Notes: generated by a model not told the origin, from the sequence alone. A DNA stretch of 64,000 nucleotides from Nocardioides sp. SYSU D00038 (GCF_016924665.1 NZ_JAFFJT010000014.1:186001-250000); one strand, 5' to 3'. Numbered from the stretch's first letter, positions 7,499 through 17,145 are shown. Numbers and translations: made by a program.

Positions 7499-9121
7499 GT
7501 GAGCGCGCCGACCGTCCGCGACCACCTGCTCGCCCGGCGCGGCGACCGCAGCCCCGGGCTGCTGGCCGGCGACCGCACCTGGACCTGGGACGAGGTGGTC
7601 GCCGCGTCGGCGGTCCGCGCCGCCGTGGTCGCCGACCTGCTCGCCCCGGACCGGCCGCCGCACGTCGGCGTGCTGCTCGACAACGTCCCGGAGCACCTGC
7701 TGCTCCTCGGCGGCGCGGCGCTGGGCGGCTACGTCGTCGTCGGTCTCAACCCCACGCGCCGCGGCCCCGCGCTCGCGGCCGACGTGGCCCGCTCCGACTG
7801 CCAGGTGGTGGTCACCGACGCAGCCCACCTGCGGCTGCTCGACTGCCTCGACTACCCCGACACCCCCGACACCCCCGACACCCCCAAGGTCCGGGTGCCG
7901 GTGCTGCTCGTCGACGGCGACGACTGGGCGGGCCGGCTGCGGCGCCACCACGGCGCCTCCGTGCCGGACGCCGACGTCCGGCCCGACACGCTGCTGATGC
8001 TGATCTTCACCTCCGGCACCTCCGGCGAGCCCAAGGCGGTCAACGTCACCCACGCCAAGGTGGCCGGGCCCGGAGTGCTGCTGGCGGAGCGCTTCGGCCT
8101 CACCACCGACGACGTCGCCTACGTCGCGATGCCGCTGTTCCACTCGAACGCGGTGATGGCCGGCTGGGCACCCGCGCTCGCCGCTGGCGCCGCGGTCGCC
8201 CTGGCGCCGCGGTTCTCGGCCAGCGGGTTCCTGCCCGACGTGCGGCGCTACGGCGCGACGTACGCCAACTACGTCGGCAAGCCGCTGGCCCACGTGCTGG
8301 CCACCCCGGCGGCGCCCGACGACGCCGACAACCCGCTGCGGCTGGTCTTCGGCAACGAGGCCAACGAGCGCGACATCGCGGCGTTCGGGGAGCGGTTCGG
8401 CTGCACGGTCGTCGACTCGTACTCCTCCACCGAGAACGCCGTCATCGTCCAGCGGGTGCCCGGCATGCCGCCGGGGAGCCTGGGCCGGCCGCTGCCCGGG
8501 GTGAAGGTGCTCGACCCGGTGACGACGGCCGAGACGCCGGACGCCCGGTTCGGGCCGGGCGGCGAGCTGCTCAACGCCGACGAGGCGACCGGCGAGCTGG
8601 TCAACACCACCGGCGCGGGGGCGTTCGCCGGCTACTACCGCGACCCGGACGCCGAGGCCGAGCGGATGCGCGGCGGCATGTACTGGTCGGGCGACCTGGC
8701 CTACCGGGACGCCGAGGGCTTCGTGTACTTCGCCGGCCGCACGAGCGAGTGGCTGCGCGTCGACGGCGAGAACCTCGGCGCCGCCACCGTCGAGCGGGTG
8801 CTGCTGCGGCACCCGGCGGTCTCGGAGGCCGCGGTCTACGCCGTGCCCGACCCGTCCAGCGGGGACATGGTGGTGGCCGCGCTCTTCACGACCGCTCCCC
8901 TGGCCCCGGAGGAGCTGGAGCGCTTCCTCGACGAGCAGCCGGACCTCTCCACCAAGGGTCGGCCGCGCTGGGTGCGCCTGCTCGACACGCTGCCGCGCAC
9001 CGCGACCACCAAGGTGCTCAAGGGCGAGCTGGCGGCCGAGGGCGTGACCGGCCGGGGCGGGACGCTGTGGGAGCGCGACGAGCGCGGCACGGCGTACCGC
9101 GAGGTGCTTGACCGCCTGTGA
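7499..9121 (+). CDS. fadD17: Acyl-CoA ligase FadD17-type (copy 1)
   Basis: 540-aa AMP-forming acyl-CoA synthetase. The ATP-binding P-loop is LIFTSGTSGEPKAVN and the adenylation motifs YWSGDLAYRD and DGENLGAATVERVL are present. It follows fadE26-fadE27 as Rv3506 does in M. tuberculosis, where FadD17 activates C24 steroid side-chain acids. GTG start at 7499, 10 bp after fadE27. A triple 9-bp repeat at about 7859-7885 inserts DTPDTPDTP in a surface region. A second, strongly related ligase gene follows directly. Confidence 0.9.
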   Translation: MSAPTVRDHLLARRGDRSPGLLAGDRTWTWDEVVAASAVRAAVVADLLAPDRPPHVGVLLDNVPEHLLLLGGAALGGYVVVGLNPTRRGPALAADVARSDCQVVVTDAAHLRLLDCLDYPDTPDTPDTPKVRVPVLLVDGDDWAGRLRRHHGASVPDADVRPDTLLMLIFTSGTSGEPKAVNVTHAKVAGPGVLLAERFGLTTDDVAYVAMPLFHSNAVMAGWAPALAAGAAVALAPRFSASGFLPDVRRYGATYANYVGKPLAHVLATPAAPDDADNPLRLVFGNEANERDIAAFGERFGCTVVDSYSSTENAVIVQRVPGMPPGSLGRPLPGVKVLDPVTTAETPDARFGPGGELLNADEATGELVNTTGAGAFAGYYRDPDAEAERMRGGMYWSGDLAYRDAEGFVYFAGRTSEWLRVDGENLGAATVERVLLRHPAVSEAAVYAVPDPSSGDMVVAALFTTAPLAPEELERFLDEQPDLSTKGRPRWVRLLDTLPRTATTKVLKGELAAEGVTGRGGTLWERDERGTAYREVLDRL

Positions 9122-9130
9122 CGCCGATCA

Positions 9131-9153
9131 CTAGTTTGACGCGTGTCAACTAG
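9131..9153. promoter_or_regulatory. Palindromic element before the second fadD17-like gene
   Basis: CTAGTT-N11-AACTAG with a nested TTGAC-N4-GTCAA, sitting 17 bp upstream of ATG 9171. It does not match the KstR or KstR2 sites of this window. It may be an operator for another TetR-type regulator. The ligand and regulator are unknown. Confidence 0.5.
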
Positions 9154-9170
9154 GGAGCCAGGGAGGGCCG

Positions 9171-10784
9171 ATGGCCGAGAACGTCCAGCAGGCACTGCGC
9201 GAGCGCAGCGGCGACGACGCGGTCGCCGTCGACGACGGCGAGCGGCGGTGGACCTGGCGCGAGCACCTGCGCGAGGCGGCCACCGAGGCGGCGGCGGTCG
9301 TCGCCGGTGCCGAGGCCGACCGCCCGCTCCACGTGGGCGTGCTGCTCGGCAACTCCGCCGACATGCTGCGCTCGATGGCCGCCGCCGCCCTGGGCGGCTA
9401 CGTGCTCGCCGGCATCAACACCACCCGTCGCGGCGACTCGCTGCTGGCCGACGTGCTCCGCGCGGAGTGCCAGGTGCTGCTGGTCAACGCCGACCACCGC
9501 GACCTGCTCGAGGGGCTCCACGACCGGCTGGCCGAGGCCGGTGTCCGCGTGGTCGACACCGACGGGCCGGAGTGGGCCGACCGACTGGCGGCGGCCACCA
9601 CCGAGGTCGCCGACCTGGTGCCCCACCGCGAGGTGACCGCGACGGACACCTTCATGCTGATCTTCACCTCCGGCACCAGCGGCGAGCCCAAGGCCGTGCA
9701 GGTGCCCCACCTGATGGTGCTGTTCTCGGGGCTCAACCTGGTCGAGCGCTTCGCGATGACCGCCGACGACGTCGTCTACATCTCGATGCCGTTGTTCCAC
9801 TCCAACGCGGTGGCCGCCGGCTACGCCGTGGCCGTCTGCTCCGGGGCCCGGATGGTGCCGGCCAGGTTCTCGGCGTCCAGGTTCCTCGACGACGTGCGCC
9901 GGTTCGGCGTGACCTACATGAACTACGTCGGCAAGCCGCTCGCCTACGTGCTGGCCACCCCCGAGCGCGACGACGACGCCGACAACCCGCTGCGGGTCGC
10001 CTTCGGCAACGAGGCCAGCGACCGCGACATCGACGAGTTCGCGCGCCGGTTCGGCTGCCGCGTGGTCGACGGCTTCGGCTCCACCGAGCTCGCGGTGATC
10101 ATCACCCGCGAGGACGGCACCCCGCCCGGCTCGATCGGCAAGGGCTTCCCCGGGGTCGCGATCTACGACGCCGAGACGCTCACGGAGTGCCCGGTGGCGC
10201 GGTTCGACCAGCACGGTGCGCTCGTCAACGCCGACGAGGCGATCGGCGAGCTGGTCAACACCGAGGGCGCCGGCTACTTCCAGGGCTACTACAACGACCC
10301 GGCCGCCGACGAGGAGCGGCTGCGGCACGGCATGTACTGGTCGGGCGACCTCGCCTACAAGGACGCCGACGACTGGATCTACCTCGCCGGCCGCACCGCC
10401 GACTGGATGCGCGTCGATGGCGAGAACCTCGCTGCCGGACCGGTCGAGCGGGTGCTGATGCGGCTCGACGCGCTGAGCCGGGTCGCGGTCTACGCCGTCC
10501 CCGACCCGCTGGTGGGCGACCAGGTGATGGCGGCGATCGTGCTCCGCGACGACGCGACCCTCACTCCGGCGGAGCTCGAGGCGTTCCTCGACGACCAGCC
10601 CGACCTCTCACCCAAGGCCCGGCCGCGCTACGTGCGGATCGCCCCCGACCTGCCGTCGACGGCCACCAACAAGGTGCTCAAGCGCGAGCTGATCGCGCAG
10701 GGCCCGACGGCCGGCGACGGCGTGCTGTGGGTGCGCGAGGAGCGCGGCACGGCGTACGCCGTGGCTGTGGCTGCCGACGCGTGA
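9171..10784 (+). CDS. Acyl-CoA ligase FadD17-type (copy 2)
   Basis: 537 aa, tandem paralogue of the preceding ligase. The same segments recur in the same order: LIFTSGTSGEPKAVQ, VYISMPLFHSNAV, MNYVGKPLAYVLATPE, MYWSGDLAYKDAD, MRVDGENLAAGPVERV. ATG 9171 has AGGGAGGG a few bases upstream. The 49-bp gap from copy 1 carries its own palindrome, so it may be regulated apart from the fadE26 operon. Probable substrate is a different steroid side-chain acid; this is inference. Confidence 0.85.
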   Translation: MAENVQQALRERSGDDAVAVDDGERRWTWREHLREAATEAAAVVAGAEADRPLHVGVLLGNSADMLRSMAAAALGGYVLAGINTTRRGDSLLADVLRAECQVLLVNADHRDLLEGLHDRLAEAGVRVVDTDGPEWADRLAAATTEVADLVPHREVTATDTFMLIFTSGTSGEPKAVQVPHLMVLFSGLNLVERFAMTADDVVYISMPLFHSNAVAAGYAVAVCSGARMVPARFSASRFLDDVRRFGVTYMNYVGKPLAYVLATPERDDDADNPLRVAFGNEASDRDIDEFARRFGCRVVDGFGSTELAVIITREDGTPPGSIGKGFPGVAIYDAETLTECPVARFDQHGALVNADEAIGELVNTEGAGYFQGYYNDPAADEERLRHGMYWSGDLAYKDADDWIYLAGRTADWMRVDGENLAAGPVERVLMRLDALSRVAVYAVPDPLVGDQVMAAIVLRDDATLTPAELEAFLDDQPDLSPKARPRYVRIAPDLPSTATNKVLKRELIAQGPTAGDGVLWVREERGTAYAVAVAADA

Positions 10785-10833
10785 GCCGGAGGCCGACCCG
10801 TCGGCCGCGGGGCATGGCCCGCCCGGGTGGTGC

Positions 10834-10848
10834 CCGACCGCCGGTCGG
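10834..10848 (+). terminator. Small hairpin after second fadD17-like gene
   Basis: CCGACC-GCC-GGTCGG, a 6-bp perfect stem with a 3-nt loop, 50 bp after the stop. No T-tract. Weak candidate terminator. Confidence 0.3.
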
Positions 10849-10890
10849 ACCGTCCTGGGCCGAACGCGCGCACAGCGGCGGGCGGGTGCC

Positions 10891-10896
10891 TAGCGT
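10891..10896 (+). promoter_or_regulatory. Putative -10 of leaderless GH6 gene
   Basis: TAGCGT, 6 nt before GTG 10903. Confidence 0.4.
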
Positions 10897-10902
10897 GGCC
10901 CG

Positions 10903-12018
10903 GTGACCAGACCCGCCCGAGCCGCCCTCGCCGCCGTCGCCGCCGTCGTCGCTGCCCTGGGGCTCCCGCTCCTCGTCGCCGCGACCCCCGCCGGCGGCGC
11001 CGACCATGCGCGGCCCGCGACGACCCGCACCGCCGTCGACAACCCGCTGGCCGACCGCCCGTGGGGCGTCTACCGCGGCGGCGCGGAGATGGCGTGGACG
11101 CCGTACGTGCGCGCGACCGGCGAGCGCAAGCGGCTGCTGGGCAAGATCGCGCTGCGGCCGAAGGCGAAGTGGTTCGGCGACTGGATCGGCGACGACGCGA
11201 TCGCCGGCAAGGTCCGCGAGTACGTCCGCAACGCCCAGGCCGGCGACCCCGAGACGCTGGTGCAGATGACGGTGTTCCGGATGATGCCGTGGGAGCAGGA
11301 GGCCTGCCGCCGGCTGCCGACTGCGGCCGAGCAGGCGAGCTACCGGCGCTGGATCGACCGCTTCGCCGGCGCGGTCGGCGACGCCCACGTCGCCCTGGTG
11401 CTCCAGCCCGACGGGCCCTTCGCCCTCTGCGCCCCCGGCGGGTCGAGGCTGCCCTCGTCGCTGGTGGCGTACGCCGCGCGGGTCTTCTCGGCGCTCCCCC
11501 ACACCAGCGTCTACATCGAGGCCGGCGCGGCCGACTGGCACCGCGACGACGTCCGGCCCGCGGTGCAGCTGCTGCTCGACGGCGGGATCGCCGTGACCCG
11601 CGGCTTCGCGCTCAACACCACCCACTACGACTCGACCCCGCGCCAGGTCCGCTACGGCGCCCGGGTGGTCGCCGAGCTCGCCCGCCGCGGCGTGCCCGGC
11701 GTGCACTTCGTCGTCGACACCGCCGAGAACGGTCGGGCGTTCACCGGCGAGCAGTGGCGTGCGGCCGGCCGGCCCGGCGGTCGCTTCGACAACGCCCGCA
11801 CCTGCCGCACCCGCGCCGAGCGGCGGTGCGTCACCCTCGGCATCCCGCCCACCTGGCGGGTCGGCGACCCCCGGTGGCGGCTGCCGGCCGACGTCCGCGC
11901 CCTCGCCGAGCAGCACGTCGACGCGTTCCTGTGGGCGGGCCGACCCTGGCTGCGCAACCAGAACAGCCCGTTCTCGATGAGCCGCGGCCTCGCGGTCGCC
12001 CGCACGACCCGCTGGTAG
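10903..12018 (+). CDS. Secreted glycoside hydrolase family 6-like protein
   Basis: 371 aa. An N-terminal signal peptide (MTRPARAALAAVAAVVAALG, then hydrophobic to about residue 32) predicts export. The body has GH6 features: LVLQPDGPFALC, NTTHYDST, VHFVVDTAENGR, and near the end HVDAFLWAGRPW. GH6 enzymes are inverting endoglucanases or cellobiohydrolases. No carbohydrate-binding module is attached. Unrelated to the steroid genes around it. GTG start at 10903 is favoured by the promoter spacing and signal peptide. Confidence 0.85.
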   Translation: MTRPARAALAAVAAVVAALGLPLLVAATPAGGADHARPATTRTAVDNPLADRPWGVYRGGAEMAWTPYVRATGERKRLLGKIALRPKAKWFGDWIGDDAIAGKVREYVRNAQAGDPETLVQMTVFRMMPWEQEACRRLPTAAEQASYRRWIDRFAGAVGDAHVALVLQPDGPFALCAPGGSRLPSSLVAYAARVFSALPHTSVYIEAGAADWHRDDVRPAVQLLLDGGIAVTRGFALNTTHYDSTPRQVRYGARVVAELARRGVPGVHFVVDTAENGRAFTGEQWRAAGRPGGRFDNARTCRTRAERRCVTLGIPPTWRVGDPRWRLPADVRALAEQHVDAFLWAGRPWLRNQNSPFSMSRGLAVARTTRW

Positions 12019-12020
12019 CC

Positions 12021-12061
12021 GCCGAGCCGTCGTTACTGCACTGCAGAAACGACGACTCGGC
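12021..12061. terminator. 41-nt hairpin between convergent genes (family A, copy 1)
   Basis: Starts GCCGAGCCGTCGTTACTGCA and folds back with two mismatches almost to the loop. It lies between the GH6 stop (12018) and the stop of the convergent nitronate-monooxygenase-like gene (12070), so it could end both transcripts. A near copy of the same length is at 18413-18453. Confidence 0.75.
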
Positions 12062-12069
12062 GCGGGGGG

Positions 12070-13167
12070 TCAGAGCTTGCCGAGCCGGGCGACGGTGTCG
12101 TCGAACTCCGCGACCAGGTCGGCCATCACGTCGGCGACCGGGCGCACCTCGTTCATCCGCCCGACGATCTGGCCGACCGGCATCGAGATCACGTCGGGGT
12201 TGTGGGAGGCGTTGATCCGGTTGTGCGCCTCGGCCACCAGGAGGTTCTGCAGCGGCATCGGCAGCGGCTGCGGGGCGCCCTCCTCGGCCCAGGCCTCGGT
12301 CCACTTCGTCTTGAGCAGCCGCGCGGGCTTGCCGGTGTAGATCCGGGTGCGCACGGTGTCGCTCGAGGTGGCCCGGGTGAACGCCGTCTCCCAGCCCTCG
12401 TTGCTCGCGAGGTTGCGGTACTCCTCGGTGCCGAGCCAGATCGAGCCGGTCCACACGCCCTGGGCGCCCAGGGCCAGCGAGGCCGCGACCTGCCGGCCGG
12501 ACCCGATGCCGCCCGCTCCCAGCACGGGCACATCGGGGCCGACCGCGTCGACGATGTCGGGGGTGAGCACCATGCTGGCGATCTCACCGGTGTGCCCGCC
12601 GGCCTCGTAGCCCTGGGCGACGATGATGTCGACGCCGTTGGCGACGTGGCTCAGGGCGTGCTTGGCGGCGCCCGCCAGCGCGGCGACCTTGATGCCGTGC
12701 TCGTGGCACTTCTCGATGACGTCGACCGGCGGTGAGCCCAGCGCGTTGGCGATCAGCACCGGTCGGTGCTGCAGCGCGACGTCGAGGTGGGACCGGGCCA
12801 CCGAGTGCAGCCACCCCAGCACGCCCTCGCGGCCCTCGCCCTCGGGCAGCGGCGGCACGCCCAGCTTGAGCAGCGTCTCGTCGACGAACCTCCGGTGCTC
12901 CTCGGGGATGTACGACGACAGGTCGGCCGAGGTCCCCTCGGTGGGGATCTTCATCGGCATCACGATGTCGACGCCGTAGGGCTTGCCGTCGGTGTTGTCG
13001 TCGAGCCAGCTCAGCGTGCGCTCGAGCTCCTCGGTGTCGTTGAACCGGACGCAGCCGAGCACGCCCAGGCCGCCGGCCCGCGAGACCGCCGCGGCGACGT
13101 GCTCGGAGGGCGTGAAGGCGAAGATCGGGTGCTCGATGCCGAAGGCGTCGCAGAGTGGGGTGCGCAT
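12070..13167 (-). CDS. Nitronate monooxygenase-family flavoprotein
   Basis: 365 aa, FMN-dependent TIM-barrel enzyme of the 2-nitropropane dioxygenase family. Visible motifs: VLGAGGIGSGRQVAASLALGA (phosphate-binding loop), AQGYEAGGHTGE, and the N-terminal LCDAFGIEHPIFAF. Downstream of and probably co-transcribed with fadD19 (28 bp gap; GGAAGG before ATG 13167). In steroid loci such proteins may act as reductases on ring or side-chain CoA esters, as IpdC does, rather than on nitronates. Substrate unknown. Confidence 0.85.
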   Translation of the reverse strand: MRTPLCDAFGIEHPIFAFTPSEHVAAAVSRAGGLGVLGCVRFNDTEELERTLSWLDDNTDGKPYGVDIVMPMKIPTEGTSADLSSYIPEEHRRFVDETLLKLGVPPLPEGEGREGVLGWLHSVARSHLDVALQHRPVLIANALGSPPVDVIEKCHEHGIKVAALAGAAKHALSHVANGVDIIVAQGYEAGGHTGEIASMVLTPDIVDAVGPDVPVLGAGGIGSGRQVAASLALGAQGVWTGSIWLGTEEYRNLASNEGWETAFTRATSSDTVRTRIYTGKPARLLKTKWTEAWAEEGAPQPLPMPLQNLLVAEAHNRINASHNPDVISMPVGQIVGRMNEVRPVADVMADLVAEFDDTVARLGKL

Positions 13168-13195
13168 GGGTCCTTCCCGGGCGGGTGGGTGGGCG

Positions 13196-14839
13196 TCAGA
13201 CCGAGGTGGCCTCGGTGGTGCCGGCCAGCGCCAGCTCCTTGGCGGCGGGGTACTGCGCCTTGCCCGTGGCGTTGCGCGGCACCCGGTCGACCACGGTCAT
13301 CGCCCGGGGCAGCTTGTAGCCCGAGAGGTGGACGCGCAGGTAGGTGCGCAGCTCCTCCAGCTCGAGGCTGGCGCCCTCACGCAGCTCGACGACGGCGGTG
13401 ACCGCCTGGCCGTACCTCTCGTCGGGCAGGCCGACCACCAGCACGTCGTAGACGGCCGGGTGGCCCTTGATCGCCATCTCCACCTCCTCGGGGTAGACCT
13501 TCTCGCCCCCGGTGTTGACGCAGTTGGAGCCGCGGCCCAGCAGCGTGACCCGGCCGTCGGTCTCGATCCGGGCGTTGTCGCCGGGCACCGAGTAGCGCTT
13601 GCCGTCGATCTCGAGGAACGTCCTGGCCGACTTCTCGGGGTCCTTGTAGTAGCCGACCGGCACGTTGCCGCCGCGACCCAGGCGCCCGATCTTCCCGACG
13701 TCGGCCACCGGGTCGAGCACCCGGTTGTCGTCGTCGAGCACCACGCTGTTGGGGCCGAGACCGACGATCGGACCGTCGGGGCTGATGTTGTTGGGGTCCT
13801 GCATGCCCATGCCCTGGAAACCCGTCTCGGTAGCACCCACCGAGTCGGTGAAGACGGCGTTGGGGAACGCCGTGATCCAGCGCTGCTTGACCGGCGGGCT
13901 GAAGATCGCCGCGCTGCTGCTGATCGCGAACAGGCTGCTGCCGTCGTACGGCGTGCCGGTGGCGGCCTTGGCCTCGTAGGCCTCGATCAGCGGCCGGGCC
14001 ATCGCGTCGCCGGTCATGAAGATCAGCTGGACCTTCTCGCGCTCGATGACCTCCCAGGTGCGCACGGGGTCGAACTTCGGCTCCAGCACCGTGAGGTGTC
14101 CGGCGAACAGATGCATCAGCAGCCCGGCCTGCGCGCCGCCGTGCATGAGCGGGCTGAGCGGGAAGGTGACCATCCGCGGGTCGGTGGCCTGCCGCGACTG
14201 GGCGAACTCGTCGAGCGGCTCGCCGGTGTAGAAGTCGATGCCACCGCCGAGCACCCGCCAGAAGTCCTCGTGGCGCCACATCACGCCCTTGGGGAACCCG
14301 GTGGTGCCGCCGGTGTAGATGATGTGGATGTCGTCGTTGGAGCGCTCCGGGAAGTCGCGCTCGGCGCTCTGGCCGGCGAGGGCGTCGGCCCACAGCACGC
14401 CGCCGTAGGACGACACGTCGGAGTCGTCGTCGGGCTCGAGCGCGTCGGGCACCACGACGGCGAGCCGGAGCTTCTCGTGCTTGGGGAAGGTGGCGGCCAC
14501 CAGCGGCGCGTAGGTGCGCTCGTGGATCACCGCGACGACGTCGGCGTTGTCGAAGAGGTAGTTGAGCTCGCCCTCGACGTAGCGGTAGTTGACGTTGATC
14601 GTGACCGCGCGGATCTTGACCACCGCGAGCACCGCGACGACGTGCTCGACGCTGTTCTTGGCGTAGATCGCGACGTGGTCCCCCGCGCTCACGCCCTGGC
14701 CGGCCAGGTAGTGCGCGAGGCGGTTGGCGTCGGCCTCGAGCTCGGCGTAGGTGACCGTGCGGTCGCCCACCTTCAGGGCCGGATTCTCGGGGACGGCGTC
14801 GACGGCGTGCTCGAAGAGATCAGCGATGTTGAGGGCCAC
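13196..14839 (-). CDS. fadD19: Steroid side-chain acyl-CoA ligase FadD19-type
   Basis: 547 aa. Activates the C26 carboxylate of oxidised cholesterol or plant-sterol side chains as CoA ester. Closely resembles Rv3515c: MALNIADLFEHAVDAVP at the start, YRYVEGELNYLFDNAD, the ATP loop IIYTGGTTGFPKGVMWRHED and NTGGEKVYPEEVE near the end. GTG 14839 is 6 nt downstream of TAGTCT, so the message is probably leaderless. It diverges from echA19 across one KstR-type operator, the same pair as in M. tuberculosis. Confidence 0.95.
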   Translation of the reverse strand: MALNIADLFEHAVDAVPENPALKVGDRTVTYAELEADANRLAHYLAGQGVSAGDHVAIYAKNSVEHVVAVLAVVKIRAVTINVNYRYVEGELNYLFDNADVVAVIHERTYAPLVAATFPKHEKLRLAVVVPDALEPDDDSDVSSYGGVLWADALAGQSAERDFPERSNDDIHIIYTGGTTGFPKGVMWRHEDFWRVLGGGIDFYTGEPLDEFAQSRQATDPRMVTFPLSPLMHGGAQAGLLMHLFAGHLTVLEPKFDPVRTWEVIEREKVQLIFMTGDAMARPLIEAYEAKAATGTPYDGSSLFAISSSAAIFSPPVKQRWITAFPNAVFTDSVGATETGFQGMGMQDPNNISPDGPIVGLGPNSVVLDDDNRVLDPVADVGKIGRLGRGGNVPVGYYKDPEKSARTFLEIDGKRYSVPGDNARIETDGRVTLLGRGSNCVNTGGEKVYPEEVEMAIKGHPAVYDVLVVGLPDERYGQAVTAVVELREGASLELEELRTYLRVHLSGYKLPRAMTVVDRVPRNATGKAQYPAAKELALAGTTEATSV

Positions 14840-14850
14840 GCCGCGAGACT

Positions 14851-14862
14851 AGAACACGTTCT
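14851..14862. promoter_or_regulatory. KstR-type operator, fadD19 / echA19
   Basis: AGAACACGTTCT in the 46-bp divergent intergenic region. On the minus strand it runs into TAGTCT (14851-14846), the probable fadD19 -10. For echA19 it lies just upstream of TAGCAT (14873-14878). Confidence 0.85.
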
Positions 14863-14885
14863 CATTCTTGGCTAGCATCCGCTCC

Positions 14886-15737
14886 ATGACCACCAGCGCC
14901 GACGCCGCGACCGGCTCCGAGAGCGGCCCGCCGACCGACCCGCCGGCCGACCCCGCACCCCACTGCCTCGTCGAGCAGGACGGCCACAAGCTGGTCGTCA
15001 CCATGAACCGGCCCGAGGCCCGCAACGCGCTGTCGGGCGAGATGCTGGCGATCATGTCGGACGCCTGGGACCGGGTGAACGCCGACGACTCGATCCGGGT
15101 CTGCATCCTCACCGGCGCCGGTGGCTACTTCTGCGCCGGCATGGACCTCAAGGCGGCGAACAAGAAGCCGCCGAGCGAGAGCTTCGAGTCCGGCGAGTTC
15201 GACCCCTCGGTCATCAAGTCGCTGCTCAAGGGGTTCCGGCTGACCAAGCCGCTCATCGCGGCCGTCGAGGGCCCGGCGATCGCGGGCGGCACCGAGATCC
15301 TCCAGGGCACCGACATCCGGGTCGCCGGCGAGTCGGCGAAGTTCGGCATCAGCGAGGCCCGGTGGTCGCTGTACCCGATGGGCGGCTCCGCCGTCCGCCT
15401 GGTGCGGCAGATCCCCTACACGGTCGCCGCCGACCTCCTGCTCACCGGCCGCCACATCCTGGCCCCGGAGGCCAAGGAGCTCGGGCTGGTCGGCCACGTG
15501 GTCCCCGACGGGCAGGCGCTGGCCAAGGCCCACGAGCTCGCCGACCAGGTCGCGGCCAACGGGCCGCTCGCGGTGCAGGCGATCCTCAAGACGATGCGCG
15601 ACTCCGAGGGCAAGCACGAGGACGACTGCTGGCGCGACGACGCCCGCATCGGCGCGGCGGTCTTCGCCTCCAACGACGCCAAGGAGGGCCCCCGCGCGTT
15701 CGCGGAGAAGCGCAAGCCGGAGTTCACCGGCAGCTGA
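14886..15737 (+). CDS. echA19: Enoyl-CoA hydratase EchA19-type
   Basis: 283-aa crotonase that hydrates the steroid 24(25)-enoyl-CoA formed by side-chain acyl-CoA dehydrogenation. Crotonase features are the [12 protein letters not shown] substrate loop, an oxyanion-hole segment FCAGMDLKA, then GPAIAGGTE. The N-terminus has about 30 extra Pro/Asp-rich residues. ATG 14886 is chosen over an in-frame TTG at 14868 because TAGCAT lies 7 nt before it. Orthologous in position and divergence to Rv3516. Confidence 0.93.
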   Translation: MTTSADAATGSESGPPTDPPADPAPHCLVEQDGHKLVVTMNRPEARNALSGEMLAIMSDAWDRVNADDSIRVCILTGAGGYFCAGMDLKAANKKPPSESFESGEFDPSVIKSLLKGFRLTKPLIAAVEGPAIAGGTEILQGTDIRVAGESAKFGISEARWSLYPMGGSAVRLVRQIPYTVAADLLLTGRHILAPEAKELGLVGHVVPDGQALAKAHELADQVAANGPLAVQAILKTMRDSEGKHEDDCWRDDARIGAAVFASNDAKEGPRAFAEKRKPEFTGS

Positions 15738-15743
15738 TCGGGC

Positions 15744-17084
15744 CTACTCGCCGACGGGGTGCACCTCGTCGTCGGCGACGAGCAGTCCCCCGGCGACCCG
15801 GCAGTCGCTCCCCGGGACGGGGTCGGACACCCACCCCTCCGGCGAGACGGCCCAGCACCGGTCGGACTCGGCGCCGGTCAGGTCGCGGGTGGTGCCGCTG
15901 AGCGCCAGCCAGCCCGACCCGACGTCGGCGTCGGCGACCGTGGCGGTGACGGCGTCCGGTACGTCGGCGACCTTCCCCGAGATCGGGTCCCACACGGCGG
16001 CCCGGTCGCCGCGGTCGACGAGGAGCCACACCCGATCCGAGCGCAGCACCTCCGTGGTCGCCAGCACGCGCTGCACCCCGGTCGGCAGGGGCACCTTGGA
16101 GAGCCGCCCGGTCGTGGTGTCGATCGTGGTCACGTCGTCGCCGCCCCCGGCGGCGACCAGGGTGGGGCCCCCGCCCAGCAGGCCGGAGGGCTCGGCGACC
16201 GGGACGGCCCAGAGGCGCCTGCCGTCGCCCGCCGAGCGGCCCACCAGCCGGACGTCGCGACCGGTGACCTCGACCAGCACGTCGCCGACGACGCGCGCGG
16301 CGACCAGGCAGTCGACGTCCGCGGCCGTGACCGCACCGTCGGAGACGCGCAGCAGGCCGGCGCGGCCGGAGCGCTCCTCGTCGGGGACGACGAGCACGTG
16401 CGCCTGCTCGCGGGCCGGTGTGAACCGGTCGGCCGGTCCGAGGTCGCACTCCATCACCGGTCGCCCCCGCCGCCGCCACTCGACCTCGCCGGTCGCGAGG
16501 CTGAGACCCACCGCCTCGGTGGCCCCGCCGGACGGGGTGCTGGCGACGACGAGGGTCACGTCGTCGTGGGCGATGCCACGGCCGGCGACGGGTGCACTCC
16601 AGAGCTCGCGCCCCGACCCGGGGTCGACCGCGAGTGAGCCGTCCGCCGTGCCGAGCACCACCAGGTCGGCGGTGACCAGCAGCGGCTCTGCGTCGGGGCC
16701 GCCGTGCGACCAGGCCTCCTCGCCGGTCTCGACGTCGCGGGCGGTGCCACCCGTGACCACGAGGCCTCCGGTCGTCGCCGACCGGTCGTCGAGGGCACCG
16801 GCATCCGCGTCGTCCCACGTGGGGCGGTCCGACGGCAGGCCCACCACCGCGAGCACGGCCACCACGACGCCCGCCGACAACGCGGCCACGCCGAGCAGCA
16901 CCCGCCAGAGCACGGGGCGGACGGAGGTCGCGACCAGCCACACCAGCCCGACCGCGGCGAGGGCGGCCCCGCCGGCGTAGGGGATGCGCCCCCAGTCCCA
17001 GCCGGTGGTGGCCGCCACGAGGGCGAGGCCGACGAGGACGAGAGGGGCGCCGAGAGCGGGTCCGGACCTCCGAGATCTGGTCAC
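15744..17084 (-). CDS. PQQ-like beta-propeller membrane-anchored protein
   Basis: About 446 aa. Two to three hydrophobic helices near the N-terminus (PLVLVGLALVAATTG, then ALAAVGLVWLVA, then VLLGVAALSAGVVVAVLAVV) are followed by an extracytoplasmic domain with repeated blade-like units (for example DPGSGRELWSAPV, ATGEVEWRRRG, DTTTGRLSKVPLP). This is typical of quinoprotein-like propellers without the enzyme residues. Role unknown, possibly envelope protein interaction. GTG 17084 is preferred because TACGGT lies 6 nt before it. Converges on echA19 with a 6-bp gap. Confidence 0.75.
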   Translation of the reverse strand: MTRSRRSGPALGAPLVLVGLALVAATTGWDWGRIPYAGGAALAAVGLVWLVATSVRPVLWRVLLGVAALSAGVVVAVLAVVGLPSDRPTWDDADAGALDDRSATTGGLVVTGGTARDVETGEEAWSHGGPDAEPLLVTADLVVLGTADGSLAVDPGSGRELWSAPVAGRGIAHDDVTLVVASTPSGGATEAVGLSLATGEVEWRRRGRPVMECDLGPADRFTPAREQAHVLVVPDEERSGRAGLLRVSDGAVTAADVDCLVAARVVGDVLVEVTGRDVRLVGRSAGDGRRLWAVPVAEPSGLLGGGPTLVAAGGGDDVTTIDTTTGRLSKVPLPTGVQRVLATTEVLRSDRVWLLVDRGDRAAVWDPISGKVADVPDAVTATVADADVGSGWLALSGTTRDLTGAESDRCWAVSPEGWVSDPVPGSDCRVAGGLLVADDEVHPVGE

Positions 17085-17145
17085 CGCGTCACCGTAGCGA
17101 GCGGCGTCCGGCCTCCCCGGCAACGGCACCCCTATCCTGTCCGGC

